NCBI RefSeq assembly: GCF_000802385.1
Contig: NZ_JTDN01000001.1
Location: 503,501-567,500 of the forward strand
Direction: 5' to 3'
DNA length: 64,000 nucleotides
Source: Croceibacterium mercuriale
GTDB lineage: Bacteria; Pseudomonadota; Alphaproteobacteria; Sphingomonadales; Sphingomonadaceae
Positions 55,070-63,085 of the stretch are shown piece after piece (the first letter of the stretch is position 1; the number at the start of each line of letters is the position of its first letter). The notes beneath the pieces were generated by a model. That model was not told the origin of the DNA and made no database searches. It saw only the letters and a list, made by a program, of their open reading frames with translations. The position numbers and the translations under genes are program-made.

Positions 55070-55672
55070 TCAGGCCGACAGCGCGGTGCCGCGCACCAGC
55101 CATGGCTGCGCCGCGTCCAGCCGCCGCTCATAGGTCGAGATCGCCGCGTCACGCGCCAGCGTCAGGCCGATCTCGTCCAGCCCGCGCAGCAGGCAGTCCT
55201 TGCGGAACGGATCGATCGGAAAGCTGAAGCGGTCCTGGAACGGCGTGGTGACCGACTGGCTTTCCAGGTCGATCGAGACAGGGTCGGTCTGCGCCACGGC
55301 CAGCAACCGGTCGACGGCATCCTGCGGCAAAGCCACGGTAAGGATGCCGTTCTTGAAGGCATTGCCGGAGAAGATGTCGGAGAAGGACGGCGCGATCACC
55401 GCACGCACGCCCATGTCGGCCAGTGCCCAGGCCGCATGTTCGCGACTGGACCCGCACCCGAAATTGTCGCCCGCGATCAGGATCGGCGCACCGGCAAAGC
55501 GCGGATCGTCGAAGATGTTGCCGGGTTCCGCCCGCACCGCCTCGAACGCGCCGGCACCCAGGCCTTCGCGGCTGATGGTCTTCAGCCAGCGTGCCGGAAT
55601 GATCAGGTCGGTATCGACGTTCTTCAACCCGAAGGGAATCGCCCGACCTTCGATGGCGCGCACCGGCTCCAT
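55070..55672 (-). CDS. leuD: 3-isopropylmalate dehydratase small subunit
   Basis: Swivel-domain subunit of 200 residues of isopropylmalate isomerase, which moves the hydroxyl group in leucine synthesis. [22 protein letters not shown] and [17 protein letters not shown] are the conserved substrate and cofactor-face motifs. Its start shares one base with the stop of the small membrane ORF (TGATG). The large subunit leuC lies two genes upstream on the same strand, so leuC - glycosylase - small ORF - leuD is one operon. Confidence 0.95.
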   Translation of the reverse strand: MEPVRAIEGRAIPFGLKNVDTDLIIPARWLKTISREGLGAGAFEAVRAEPGNIFDDPRFAGAPILIAGDNFGCGSSREHAAWALADMGVRAVIAPSFSDIFSGNAFKNGILTVALPQDAVDRLLAVAQTDPVSIDLESQSVTTPFQDRFSFPIDPFRKDCLLRGLDEIGLTLARDAAISTYERRLDAAQPWLVRGTALSA

Positions 55673-55836
55673 CAGTCGGTTTCCGGCAGTTCGCCGGAAG
55701 GCGTGATGAACAGCTTGCGATCATCGCGCTGCTTGCGTCGCTTGACGTAAAGCAACGCGGCCGCGACCGCTGCCGAACCGATGGCGCCTGCCAGGGCAGC
55801 CTTGCCGCCCGCTCCCAGATCCTTGTTCTTGGTCAT
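55672..55836 (-). CDS. small single-helix membrane protein between leuC and leuD
   Basis: A 54-residue frame starting at ATG 55836. The N-terminus [12 protein letters not shown] is followed by a hydrophobic, Ala/Gly-rich helix ([19 protein letters not shown]), then a basic stop-transfer run ([10 protein letters not shown]) and a short acidic tail. It overlaps leuD by one base (TGATG) and starts six bases after the glycosylase stop. These are the marks of a real, coupled gene. Function unknown; it is too short for most gene callers to keep without homologues. Confidence 0.75.
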   Translation of the reverse strand: MTKNKDLGAGGKAALAGAIGSAAVAAALLYVKRRKQRDDRKLFITPSGELPETD

Positions 55837-55842
55837 GCCCTG

Positions 55843-56370
55843 CTAGATGCTTTGCTGCGGCGGTGCTGGCAAGCGCCTGCCGACAAACTTTCCTACTGCC
55901 CGCCACCGTCGCTCCTTCTCCGCCAGGGACATGGACGCGTAGGCGGGACTGGAGGAGGGGAGCGGCAGCAGGGCCAGGTTGCTGCCGGCGAGCAGGGGCT
56001 GGCCGATGCGCGCGGCGGTAGCGCCGTTGAAGGCGACCGCTCGCAGGCGGGGCAGGGTGGCGGCCAGGTCGGCCAGCGGATTGGGCGCGATGTCGCGGAT
56101 CGCGGCGTCGAGGCTGCTGTTCGCACGGGAGGCGGAGCCGATCACGTCCCACAGGCCGATGCCGTGATCGAGCAGGGTGGCGAGGCGCTGCTCATAGGGG
56201 ATGGCGTACAACTCCGTGCCGATGGCATGGCCCACCAGGTGCCAGAAGCGGTTCTGCGGGTGCGCGTAATAGCGCGCCTCCGCCAGCGACCGCTCGCCGG
56301 GCAGGCTGCCGAGGATCATCAGGCTGGTGTCGGCCGCGACGACAGGCGGGAAGGACGCCTTGCGGGTCAG
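55843..56370 (-). CDS. DNA-deoxyinosine glycosylase-like (uracil-DNA glycosylase fold), apparent CTG start
   Basis: Base-excision repair enzyme of about 175 residues. Family motifs are visible: [26 protein letters not shown] (active-site Gly/Pro loop and Tyr-Tyr), [11 protein letters not shown], and [13 protein letters not shown] (the Ser-Pro loop of the MUG/UDG group). The conserved opening [10 protein letters not shown] requires initiation upstream of any ATG. The only suitably placed codon is CTG at 56370, whose last bases are the leuC stop codon (CTGA overlap). An internal ATG at the MILGSLPG segment would remove the first beta strand. Product is transcribed with leuC. Confidence 0.82.
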   Translation of the reverse strand: MTRKASFPPVVAADTSLMILGSLPGERSLAEARYYAHPQNRFWHLVGHAIGTELYAIPYEQRLATLLDHGIGLWDVIGSASRANSSLDAAIRDIAPNPLADLAATLPRLRAVAFNGATAARIGQPLLAGSNLALLPLPSSSPAYASMSLAEKERRWRAVGKFVGRRLPAPPQQSI

Positions 56371-57797
56371 ACCAGCTCCCGCACGTCCACCAGCCGTCCG
56401 GTCACCGCTGCCGCCGCGGCCATGGCCGGGCTGACCAGATGCGTGCGCGAGCCCGGGCCCTGTCGGCCTACGAAGTTGCGGTTGGAGGTGGAAGCGCAGC
56501 GTTCGCCCGCAGGCACCTTGTCGGGGTTCATGCCCAGACATGCCGAGCAGCCGGGTTCGCGCCATTCCAGCCCGGCATCGGTGAAGATGCGGTCCAGCCC
56601 CTCGGCCTCGGCCTGTTCCTTCACCAGTCCGGAGCCTGGGACGACAATGGCCCACTTCACATTGGCTGCCCGATGCCGGCCCTTCAGCACGGCGGCCGCA
56701 GCGCGCAGATCCTCGATCCGGCTGTTGGTGCAGCTGCCGATGAACACGTTTTCCACCGGCAGGCCAGCCAGCTTCTGGCCGGGTTCCAGGCCCATATAGG
56801 CCAGGCTCTTGCGCGCGGCATCCTGCTTGGACGGATCGGCGAAGCTTTCGGGCGCGGGGACGAAGCCGGTGATCGGGGCAGTGTCTTCCGGGCTGGTGCC
56901 CCAGGTAACGGTCGGCTCCACCGTGCCTGCATCGATCACGACCGACTTGTCGAAGGTGGCTCCGGGATCGGTGTGGAGCGTGCGCCAATAGGCGACAGCC
57001 GCGTCCCATTCGGCGCCCTGCGGCGCGAAGGGGCGACCCTTGAGATAGGCGAAGGTCGTCTCGTCGGGTGCGACCAGGCCGGAGCGGGCGCCGCCTTCGA
57101 TGCTCATGTTGCAGACGGTCAGCCGGCTTTCCACGCTCATCCGCTCGAACACCTCGCCGCGATACTCGATCACATGGCCGGTGCCGCCGGCGGTGCCGAT
57201 CACCCCGATAATGTGCAGGATCAGATCCTTGGATGTGACGCCGGGGCCAAGCTCGCCATCGACCCGGATCTCCATGGTGCGGGACGGCTGCAGCAGCAGC
57301 GTCTGCGTGGCCAGCACATGCTCCACCTCGCTGGTGCCGATGCCGAAGGCCAGCGCGCCCATGCCGCCATGGGCGGCGGTGTGGCTGTCGCCGCACACGA
57401 TGGTGGTGCCCGGCAGGCTGAAGCCCTGTTCCGGCCCCACCACATGCACGATGCCCTGCTGGCGCGCAGTGGCGTTGAAGTAACGGATGCCGAACTCCGC
57501 CACGTTCTGCTCCAGCGCGGACAGCTGCTGCGCGCTCTGGCCGTCGGCGATCGGCAGGCGCTGGCCGGCGGCATCGATGCGGGCGGTCGTCGGCAGGTTA
57601 TGATCGGGCGTGGCCAGCGTCAGTTCGGGCCGGCGCACCGGGCGCCCGGCCATGCGCAGTCCTTCGAAGGCCTGCGGACTGGTGACTTCGTGAACGAGAT
57701 GCCGGTCGACGAAGATGAGGCAGGTGCCATCCTCCCGCCGCTCGACGACGTGCGCGTCCCAGATCTTTTCGTACAATGTGCGTGGTTTGCTGGCCAT
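56367..57797 (-). CDS. leuC: 3-isopropylmalate dehydratase large subunit
   Basis: Aconitase-family subunit of 476 residues carrying the [4Fe-4S] cluster. Cluster ligands are in [15 protein letters not shown] and [46 protein letters not shown] is diagnostic, quoted here in its family sense. ATG 57797 gives [18 protein letters not shown], the normal start; upstream codons read through the leader. First gene of the leuC-glycosylase-small ORF-leuD unit. Confidence 0.95.
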   Translation of the reverse strand: MASKPRTLYEKIWDAHVVERREDGTCLIFVDRHLVHEVTSPQAFEGLRMAGRPVRRPELTLATPDHNLPTTARIDAAGQRLPIADGQSAQQLSALEQNVAEFGIRYFNATARQQGIVHVVGPEQGFSLPGTTIVCGDSHTAAHGGMGALAFGIGTSEVEHVLATQTLLLQPSRTMEIRVDGELGPGVTSKDLILHIIGVIGTAGGTGHVIEYRGEVFERMSVESRLTVCNMSIEGGARSGLVAPDETTFAYLKGRPFAPQGAEWDAAVAYWRTLHTDPGATFDKSVVIDAGTVEPTVTWGTSPEDTAPITGFVPAPESFADPSKQDAARKSLAYMGLEPGQKLAGLPVENVFIGSCTNSRIEDLRAAAAVLKGRHRAANVKWAIVVPGSGLVKEQAEAEGLDRIFTDAGLEWREPGCSACLGMNPDKVPAGERCASTSNRNFVGRQGPGSRTHLVSPAMAAAAAVTGRLVDVRELV

Positions 57798-57899
57798 GTG
57801 CAGCAGATGGCGTGGCGCGCACGCCAAGGCAAGCCGGCCCTGTCTTTCCGCCCGTGAAGCGCCCATTTAACAGCGTCTGGCCGCCCCGGCGCAGCGACC

Positions 57900-58250
57900 T
57901 CACTCCGGCCGCGTCGCGATCCACAGCGCAACGACCACCAGCACCGCACTCGAGACCGCCGCCCATGGCCAGCCGAGCCGCCACCAGGTGAGTGCGGCAG
58001 CGATCGCCATCATGATCAGGGCCGCCCGCTTGCCTTGCGCGGAGATGGCGCCGCGGCTGCGCCATGCGATCAGGTGCGGGCCGATCCGCCGGTCAGCCAG
58101 CAGGCGCTGCTCCCATGCCGGATTGCCGCGGGCGAAGCAGAAGGCCGCACCGATGAAGAACACCACGCCCGGCATCATCGGCAGGATCAGCCCGATGATG
58201 CCAAGCACCACCATGACCAGGCCGGCCGCCATCCACAGCGACCGCAGCAT
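57900..58250 (-). CDS. DUF454 family membrane protein (YbaN-like)
   Basis: Small inner-membrane protein of 116 residues with three helices. The family motif GIIGLILPMMPGVVFFIGAAFCFARGNP is present, followed by the WEQRLLADRRIGPHL loop. ATG 58250 places the first helix at the N-terminus and lies four bases after the sufE stop; the ATG at 58283 would overlap sufE. Function not established. Confidence 0.85.
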   Translation of the reverse strand: MLRSLWMAAGLVMVVLGIIGLILPMMPGVVFFIGAAFCFARGNPAWEQRLLADRRIGPHLIAWRSRGAISAQGKRAALIMMAIAAALTWWRLGWPWAAVSSAVLVVVALWIATRPE

Positions 58251-58254
58251 GCGT

Positions 58255-58665
58255 TCAGGCGTCGGCCGCGATGCGCGCAGCATGTTGGCGCACCAGCGCG
58301 ATCATGTTGGGTACCCCTTGCGTGCGATTGGAACTGAGCTGGCTTTTCAGGTCGAACGGCGCCAGCCGGTCCATGATGTCAGTCGTCGCAACCTCCGCCG
58401 CCGGCCGGTCCTGCACGGCGGCTACGACCAGCGCGACGATCCCCTTGGTGATCGCGGCATTGCTGTCGGCCATGAAGTGCAGCTGGTCAGGGCCGCCGGT
58501 GGGGTAGACCCACACGCTGGCCGAGCATCCGCGTACCAGCGTGGCATCGGTGCGCAGGGCGGGCGGCATCGGGTCAAGCTCCCGGCCCAGTTCGATCAGC
58601 AGGCGATAGCGTTCGTCGCCGTCGAGGAAGTCATATTCTTCGAAGATGTCGTCGAGGGATCGCAT
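58255..58665 (-). CDS. SufE-family sulfur acceptor protein
   Basis: Protein of 136 residues that takes persulfide sulfur from a cysteine desulfurase (SufS-type) for Fe-S assembly. The sulfur-binding Cys47 is in LVRGCSASVWV, with LPP-type (LDPMPPAL) and NRTQGVPNM segments conserved. No sufS or other suf genes are adjacent. It lies downstream of the psp block on the same strand, 25 bases after the last PspB-like gene. Confidence 0.93.
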   Translation of the reverse strand: MRSLDDIFEEYDFLDGDERYRLLIELGRELDPMPPALRTDATLVRGCSASVWVYPTGGPDQLHFMADSNAAITKGIVALVVAAVQDRPAAEVATTDIMDRLAPFDLKSQLSSNRTQGVPNMIALVRQHAARIAADA

Positions 58666-58690
58666 GGTCCGGCGATGTAGTGGCTGCGGC

Positions 58691-58924
58691 TCACAAATCC
58701 ACCCCGCTGGCGATCGCTTCCAGCTGGCGGATGCGTTCGCGCAGGTCGGCCATCTCGATCCGGGCGGCGCCTTCGCGGCTGCCGCTCTCCGCCGGACCGG
58801 CGCGGCGCAGGTCCAGCTCCCGGGTCTTGAGCGCCAGCCAACCCTGCCAGCCTTTCAGCGCAGCGGCGGCGATCACCAGCAGGGCGGAGAGGGCCGTCAG
58901 GGCAAGCAGCAGGTCGTGGGACAT
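58691..58924 (-). CDS. PspB-like small membrane protein (third extra copy)
   Basis: Protein of 77 residues with one N-terminal helix (LLLALTALSALLVIAAAALKGW) and a C-terminal coiled-coil with MADLRERIRQLEAIASG, the pattern of the PspB C-terminus (RERIQALESILD in E. coli). It lies in tandem with two similar genes and the pspB-pspC pair on the same strand. Likely part of the envelope-stress complex; individual role unknown. Confidence 0.75.
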   Translation of the reverse strand: MSHDLLLALTALSALLVIAAAALKGWQGWLALKTRELDLRRAGPAESGSREGAARIEMADLRERIRQLEAIASGVDL

Positions 58925-58943
58925 GGCGGCAGGCTCCTTGTGT

Positions 58944-59180
58944 TCAATCTTCGCGCAGGCGCTCGATCTGGTCGGACAGGCGGCGGCCCTGGGTGTCGTC
59001 GGTGGCGATGCGTTCCAGCACGCGCACCCGTTCGCGCAGTTCGGTCAGCTCGCGCTGCAGCTCGGTCTCGCGCTGGCTTGGCACACCTTCAGCGGAGTCG
59101 AGGTCTCGGCGCGGCTTGCGGAACACGCTGGCGATCGCGCAGATCAGCACGATCAGGACGGCGGCGGTCCAGAAGGTCAT
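58944..59180 (-). CDS. PspB-like small membrane protein (second extra copy)
   Basis: Protein of 78 residues: one helix (AAVLIVLICAIASVF), a basic stretch (RKPRRD) and a coiled coil with LRERVRVLERIATDD, close to the neighbour's DRVRVLERIVTD and to the PspB consensus. Start overlaps the preceding gene's stop by four bases (ATGA), so translation is coupled. It may form hetero-oligomers with PspB and PspC in the inner membrane. Confidence 0.78.
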   Translation of the reverse strand: MTFWTAAVLIVLICAIASVFRKPRRDLDSAEGVPSQRETELQRELTELRERVRVLERIATDDTQGRRLSDQIERLRED

Positions 59181-59479
59181 TGCACCTTCTCCCGACTGTC
59201 GCGCAGTCCTGCGCCATCCTCCACACGGCGCTGATCGCGCAGCGCCTCGATCTGGGTGGCGATGTCGTAGCCGCGATCCGTGACGATGCGTTCCAGCACG
59301 CGGACCCGATCCTCCAGCGCCTGCACATGGCTGACATATTGCGCTGCCTTCTCGGCCGTCGCCTCGCTGGTGGTGCCGATCTGGCGGTCCATCATCTTCT
59401 CGCGATGCTTGATCCAGATGGCGAAGAACGGGATCATCAATGCCAGGATCGGGATAAGCAGGGCCATGGTACCGTGCAT
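59177..59479 (-). CDS. PspB-like small membrane protein (first extra copy)
   Basis: Protein of 100 residues with an N-terminal helix (MALLIPILALMIPFFAIWIKH) and a coiled coil (VQALEDRVRVLERIVTDRGYDIATQIEALRD). The PspB-like phrase RVRVLERI is shared with the next gene, indicating a recent duplication. It lies 24 bases after pspC and is joined to the next copy by ATGA. Confidence 0.8.
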   Translation of the reverse strand: MHGTMALLIPILALMIPFFAIWIKHREKMMDRQIGTTSEATAEKAAQYVSHVQALEDRVRVLERIVTDRGYDIATQIEALRDQRRVEDGAGLRDSREKVQ

Positions 59480-59503
59480 GTAAACAGTCCCTTCGCTAAT
59501 GGA

Positions 59504-59881
59504 TCAGCGCAGCCGTTCGATCTCTGCCGACAGTCGCGGATTGCTGGACACGTAATGGTGCTCCACATCCGCCAGCCGGCGGTCAATCTCGCGCATCTTG
59601 GAACGCAGCTCGCGCGCGGTGCGCTTCGGGCTCTGGCGCACGCTCTGCCAGTATTTCTGCTCGTTGCGGTCGGTGTAGAGCTGCGGCGGCTTTTTGTTCA
59701 GCAGCAGGCCGGCGATGAAGTAAAAGGGCAGGATGGTGCCGCCGGACATGAACACCAGCGCCAGGAAGCCCAGCCGCGTCCAGATCGGATCGACCCCGGC
59801 ATAGTCGGCCAGCCCGGCGCAGACGCCCATCAGCTTGCCTTCCTGCTTGTCGCGGTACAGGCGGGTGCGGGGAGAGTTCAC
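59504..59881 (-). CDS. pspC: envelope stress response membrane protein PspC
   Basis: Protein of 125 residues with the PspC domain: LYRDKQEGKLMGVCAGLADYAGVDPIWTRLGFLALVF followed by a membrane helix (TILPFYFIAGLLL) and a cytoplasmic tail with SKMREIDRRLADVEHHY, a coiled coil. PspC senses envelope damage with PspB and releases PspA from PspF. Start overlaps the pspB stop (ATGA). Confidence 0.93.
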   Translation of the reverse strand: MNSPRTRLYRDKQEGKLMGVCAGLADYAGVDPIWTRLGFLALVFMSGGTILPFYFIAGLLLNKKPPQLYTDRNEQKYWQSVRQSPKRTARELRSKMREIDRRLADVEHHYVSSNPRLSAEIERLR

Positions 59882-60171
59882 GAAAGCATTCCTTTCTTCT
59901 CGGCCAGCAGGCGGTCCAACTCGCGTAGCTGATCATTGTTGTCCGCACTGTCGGACAGGCGGGCGGGGCGGAATTCCGGGCTGTCGGCGGCGACCAGGCG
60001 CTCCACCGTCTCCATCCGCTCGTCCAGCCGCTTGGCCAGGTTGTACAGTTCCTCCAGCAGCACCTCGTCATCGGTGGTGATGGTGGCGGCGGTCTTCCAC
60101 TTGGTCATGTAGTGCAGGATGACCCAGGGCAGGCCAATGAAGATAGCGATGATTGCGATGACGGGTTCCAT
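59878..60171 (-). CDS. pspB: envelope stress response membrane protein PspB
   Basis: Protein of 97 residues with an N-terminal helix ending HYMTKWK, the LPWVILHY motif of PspB, and a coiled coil (EELYNLAKRLDERMETVERLV). It is longer than E. coli PspB (74) by a hydrophilic tail. It is three bases after pspA and overlaps pspC by four bases, the standard pspABC order. Confidence 0.9.
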   Translation of the reverse strand: MEPVIAIIAIFIGLPWVILHYMTKWKTAATITTDDEVLLEELYNLAKRLDERMETVERLVAADSPEFRPARLSDSADNNDQLRELDRLLAEKKGMLS

Positions 60172-60174
60172 GGG

Positions 60175-60858
60175 TCAGCCCTCCTTGTTCTCGCCGCCCT
60201 TGCCGAGCGCGCGCTTCATCTCTTCCAGTTCGGCATCGATCTTGTCCGAGCCTTCCAGCGCGGCGATCTGGTCCGACAGGCTGGGACGACCCTGGCCCGT
60301 GTTCAGCGCATCGGCACGCCCTTCGGCGTAGTCGACGCGGCGCTCCAGCTGGTCGAACCGGGCCAGCGCATCGTCCACCCGCTCGCTGGTCATCAGCGTG
60401 CGCAGCTTGACGCGGTTCTCCGCGCTTTCCAGCCGGGCGGCGATCTGCGTCTGGCGGCTGCGGGCCTCCCGCAGGCGGGTCTGCAGCTTGGCGATGTCCT
60501 CCTCGTAGGCGCGTAGGGAATCATCTAGGACGGTGATCTCCTCCTTCAGCTGGTCGGCCATGTCCGACGCCTTCTTGCGTTCCATCAGGGCGGCGCGGGC
60601 CAGGTCCTCGCGATCCTTGGACAGAGCCAGCTGCGCCTTCTCCGCCCAGTCGGCCTGCAGCTTCTCGAGGCGGACGGTGTGGCGGTGCATCTCCTTCTGG
60701 TCGGCGATGGTGCGCGCAGCGCTTGCGCGGACCTCCACCAGCGTTTCCTCCATTTCCAGGATGATCATGCGGATCATCTTGGTCGGATCGTCCGCCTGGT
60801 CGAGCAGCTCGTTGAAATTGGCCGCGATGATGTCGCGGGTGCGGGAAAAGATGCCCAT
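60175..60858 (-). CDS. pspA: phage shock protein A (PspA/IM30 family)
   Basis: Peripheral membrane protein of 227 residues that coats damaged inner membrane and inhibits PspF. MGIFSRTRDIIAANFNELLD is the canonical start, followed by DDPTKMIRMIILEMEETLVEVR and a long coiled coil to residue 225. GGAG lies eight bases before ATG 60858. The same frame stays open upstream to an ATG at 61005, giving a possible 49-residue extension (see separate entry). First of the pspABC genes; transcribed from the sigma-54 promoter upstream. Confidence 0.95.
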   Translation of the reverse strand: MGIFSRTRDIIAANFNELLDQADDPTKMIRMIILEMEETLVEVRASAARTIADQKEMHRHTVRLEKLQADWAEKAQLALSKDREDLARAALMERKKASDMADQLKEEITVLDDSLRAYEEDIAKLQTRLREARSRQTQIAARLESAENRVKLRTLMTSERVDDALARFDQLERRVDYAEGRADALNTGQGRPSLSDQIAALEGSDKIDAELEEMKRALGKGGENKEG

Positions 60859-61005
60859 AAGGGGTACTCCGCTTGCAAAGACGCGCTCGAGCTTGGGGCC
60901 GAGCACTGGCGTGGGGCTGGTGCGCAACCGTTCGATCTCGCGATCGAGCCGGCTGCCCAGCTGGGTCAGGCGTTGCCCGGGGGCGGGAACCTGGTTGTCG
61001 CTCAT
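60859..61005 (-). other. in-frame 49-codon extension of pspA
   Basis: From ATG 61005 the reading frame runs without stop into pspA. It encodes a charged, amphipathic segment (QRLTQLGSRLDREIERLRTS) and then GPKLERVFASGVP. The ATG overlaps the stop of the 50-residue membrane ORF (ATGA), a coupling signature. This may be a longer PspA form, or chance. The internal start has the better ribosome site. Confidence 0.4.
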
Positions 61006-61154
61006 GCCAGGGCCACCACCGGCGCCACCACCAGCACCGGACCGGTGGCGCGTTCCACGCTGTCCAGCGCCAGGACATTCAGGGAGACAAGCGCCAGCAC
61101 GCTGACCAGCGCGGCCAAGCGGGACGGGTGGGCGAGGATCGTATGGACGGACAT
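61002..61154 (-). CDS. 50-residue membrane protein, first gene of psp operon
   Basis: Short frame from ATG 61154 with AGGAG a normal distance upstream. It encodes MSVHTILAHPSRLAALVSV followed by a hydrophobic helix (LALVSLNVLAL) and a second hydrophobic end (GPVLVVAPVVALA). It lies about 24 bases after the expected transcription start of the sigma-54 promoter and overlaps the next ATG by four bases. Not recognised; its position suggests a stress-induced small membrane protein. Confidence 0.6.
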   Translation of the reverse strand: MSVHTILAHPSRLAALVSVLALVSLNVLALDSVERATGPVLVVAPVVALA

Positions 61155-61188
61155 CGTGATGGCTCCTGAACCTGTATGCCGAAGCTTT

Positions 61189-61204
61189 TGCATAAGCCGT
61201 GCCA
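61189..61204 (-). promoter_or_regulatory. sigma-54 promoter of the psp operon
   Basis: On the minus strand TGGCACGGCTTATGCA matches the -24/-12 consensus TGGCACG-N4-TTGCA at every defined base but one (A for T). The GG and GC elements have exact spacing. It faces the psp genes and lies beside divergent pspF, whose product is the sigma-54 activator of psp operons. Confidence 0.88.
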
Positions 61205-61303
61205 AACGCTTTCTTCTCGATTTAACATGCACTTGCGTGGAGCAGCGGGAAATCGCGATGGCGCAAATTGCCAGATGTTGGGGCCTGGTGCTATGTTCTG
61301 GGG

Positions 61304-62323
61304 ATGGAGCGGGAAAACCAGTTCATCGGCCAGTCCGGCGCATTTCTGGACTCGGTGGAGCGGGCCAGCCGGGCAGCGCCCTTGCGTCGGCCGGTGCTGG
61401 TGATCGGCGAACGCGGCACTGGCAAGGAGCTGATCGCGGAGCGGCTGCATCGTCTGTCCGACCGGTGGGACCAGCCGCTGGTCACCATGAACTGCGCCGC
61501 GCTGCCGGAAACGCTGATCGAGGCGGAGCTGTTCGGGCACGAGGCGGGCGCCTTCACCGGCGCGACCAAGGCGCGGGTCGGACGCTTCGAGGAGGCAGAT
61601 CGCGGCACACTGTTCCTGGACGAGCTGGGGACCCTGTCGATGGGTGCGCAGGAGCGGCTGCTTCGCGCGGTGGAATATGGCGAGATCACGCGGATCGGCG
61701 CCAGCCGGCCTGTGCGGGTGGACGTGCGGATCGTTGCCGCCACCAACGAGGATCTGCCGCGCGCTGCAGAAGAAGGGCGGTTCCGGCCCGACCTGCTGGA
61801 CCGGCTGAGCTTCGAGGTCATCACCCTGCCGCCGTTGCGTGTGCGCGAAGGCGATATCGAAGTGCTGGCGGACTATTTCGGGCGACGGATGGCGGCCGAA
61901 CTGGGCTGGCGCGACTGGCCGGGCTTCGCGCCGCATGTCAGCCGGCAGATGGAGGACTACGCCTGGCCCGGCAACGTGCGCGAATTGCGCAACGTGGTGG
62001 AACGCGCCGTCTACCGCTGGGACGAATGGAACCAGCCCATCGGCCACGCCCAGTTCGACCCGTTCGACAGCCCTTGGAAGCCGACCCCGCTGCCGCGTGT
62101 GCAAGACGGTCCGGCGTCCGGCCCCGCGACCCCCACGGCTCCGAAGCCCGCCGATTTCGAAACGATCGCCGATCTGCGGGCTGCGGTGGAAGCGCATGAG
62201 CGCGCGATCCTGGAGCATCATCTCGGCCGCAACCGCTGGAACCAGCGACAGACGGCCAAGTCGCTGGGCCTGACCTACGACCAGCTACGCCATTGCATCC
62301 GGAAGCACGCGCTGAGCGAATAA
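61304..62323 (+). CDS. pspF: psp operon transcriptional activator PspF
   Basis: Sigma-54 enhancer-binding protein of 339 residues. There is no N-terminal receiver domain. The AAA+ domain has Walker A GERGTGKE (residues 35-42), the sigma-54-contact loop GAFTGA (82-87), Walker B GTLFLDELGTL and the Arg finger RPDLLDRLSF region. A C-terminal Fis-type HTH (NQRQTAKSLGLTYDQLRHCI) ends the protein. It is held inactive by PspA and activates the divergent psp promoter. Start ATG 61304; an ATG at 61268 is less likely. Confidence 0.93.
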   Translation: MERENQFIGQSGAFLDSVERASRAAPLRRPVLVIGERGTGKELIAERLHRLSDRWDQPLVTMNCAALPETLIEAELFGHEAGAFTGATKARVGRFEEADRGTLFLDELGTLSMGAQERLLRAVEYGEITRIGASRPVRVDVRIVAATNEDLPRAAEEGRFRPDLLDRLSFEVITLPPLRVREGDIEVLADYFGRRMAAELGWRDWPGFAPHVSRQMEDYAWPGNVRELRNVVERAVYRWDEWNQPIGHAQFDPFDSPWKPTPLPRVQDGPASGPATPTAPKPADFETIADLRAAVEAHERAILEHHLGRNRWNQRQTAKSLGLTYDQLRHCIRKHALSE

Positions 62324-62360
62324 CCGGCTTGGTCAATGTTCCCACGGTTAAATGTCCGGA

Positions 62361-62918
62361 TCAGTTCGTGTCTGCCTGCGGCCCGGCCATTTCCGTGGCC
62401 CGCGCGATGACCCGCTGCCACTTGCGCCATTCTCCTCGCGCATCCTCCAGCGCGCGGTGCGCCGGCGGGCGTTCGCGCAGATCGTCCAGCGTCAGGATCG
62501 TCTCCAGCGCCGTCTCCAGCTGTCCGGCCGGGTAGCGCGGTTGCAGGATGGTGCGGGCTGCCTCGGCGATCACGTCGTCGCTGTCGCGCAGGCGCAGCGT
62601 ATGGCGCGGCAGGTCGGCGGCGCGCAGCAGCGCGCTCATCCACTTGCCATCCCATGACGGGGCGCTGGCGCACAGATCGTGCCCGGCCAGCACCTCGACC
62701 ATGCGACGGGCCACCTCCCGGTGATCCGTGCCATGCTCCTCCAGTTCGGCCCGCGAGACGCCATGGATCGCCTGTGCCTTCATGTCCCAGTCGGTCCAGC
62801 GCGGGGCAGGGCGGATCAGGTGCGCCTCCCCCGTGCCATCCTCCCACACCCAGCCGACCTCGATCGGGTAGGAATGGTCGGAGAGGGAGGATGCTTCGAA
62901 GTCGAGGAACACCAGCAT
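62361..62918 (-). CDS. DEDDh-type 3'-5' exonuclease
   Basis: Exonuclease of 185 residues. ExoI motif MLVFLDFEASSLSDHSYPIEVGW has the Asp/Glu pair, ExoII lies in CASAPSWDGKWMS, and ExoIII is HRALEDARGEW (His and Asp). The DEDDh order is intact. It could act on DNA or RNA; its substrate is unknown. ATG 62918 aligns the catalytic Asp at residue 6; a start at 62996 adds non-conserved residues. It converges with pspF. Confidence 0.88.
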   Translation of the reverse strand: MLVFLDFEASSLSDHSYPIEVGWVWEDGTGEAHLIRPAPRWTDWDMKAQAIHGVSRAELEEHGTDHREVARRMVEVLAGHDLCASAPSWDGKWMSALLRAADLPRHTLRLRDSDDVIAEAARTILQPRYPAGQLETALETILTLDDLRERPPAHRALEDARGEWRKWQRVIARATEMAGPQADTN

Positions 62919-63085
62919 GGTGCCCGTACAATGCGCAAGAGCGGCAATCGGCTTCCTGCTTGCTATTACGGGCGACTCCGCATACATGGCCGGCATCCCA
63001 ACATTGTCGCGACATTGTGGGGCTGGCGCCGGAAGGGGCCGGCACGATCGGCCATTGGCCGCAACTGGAGCATGACTGCACGCCC

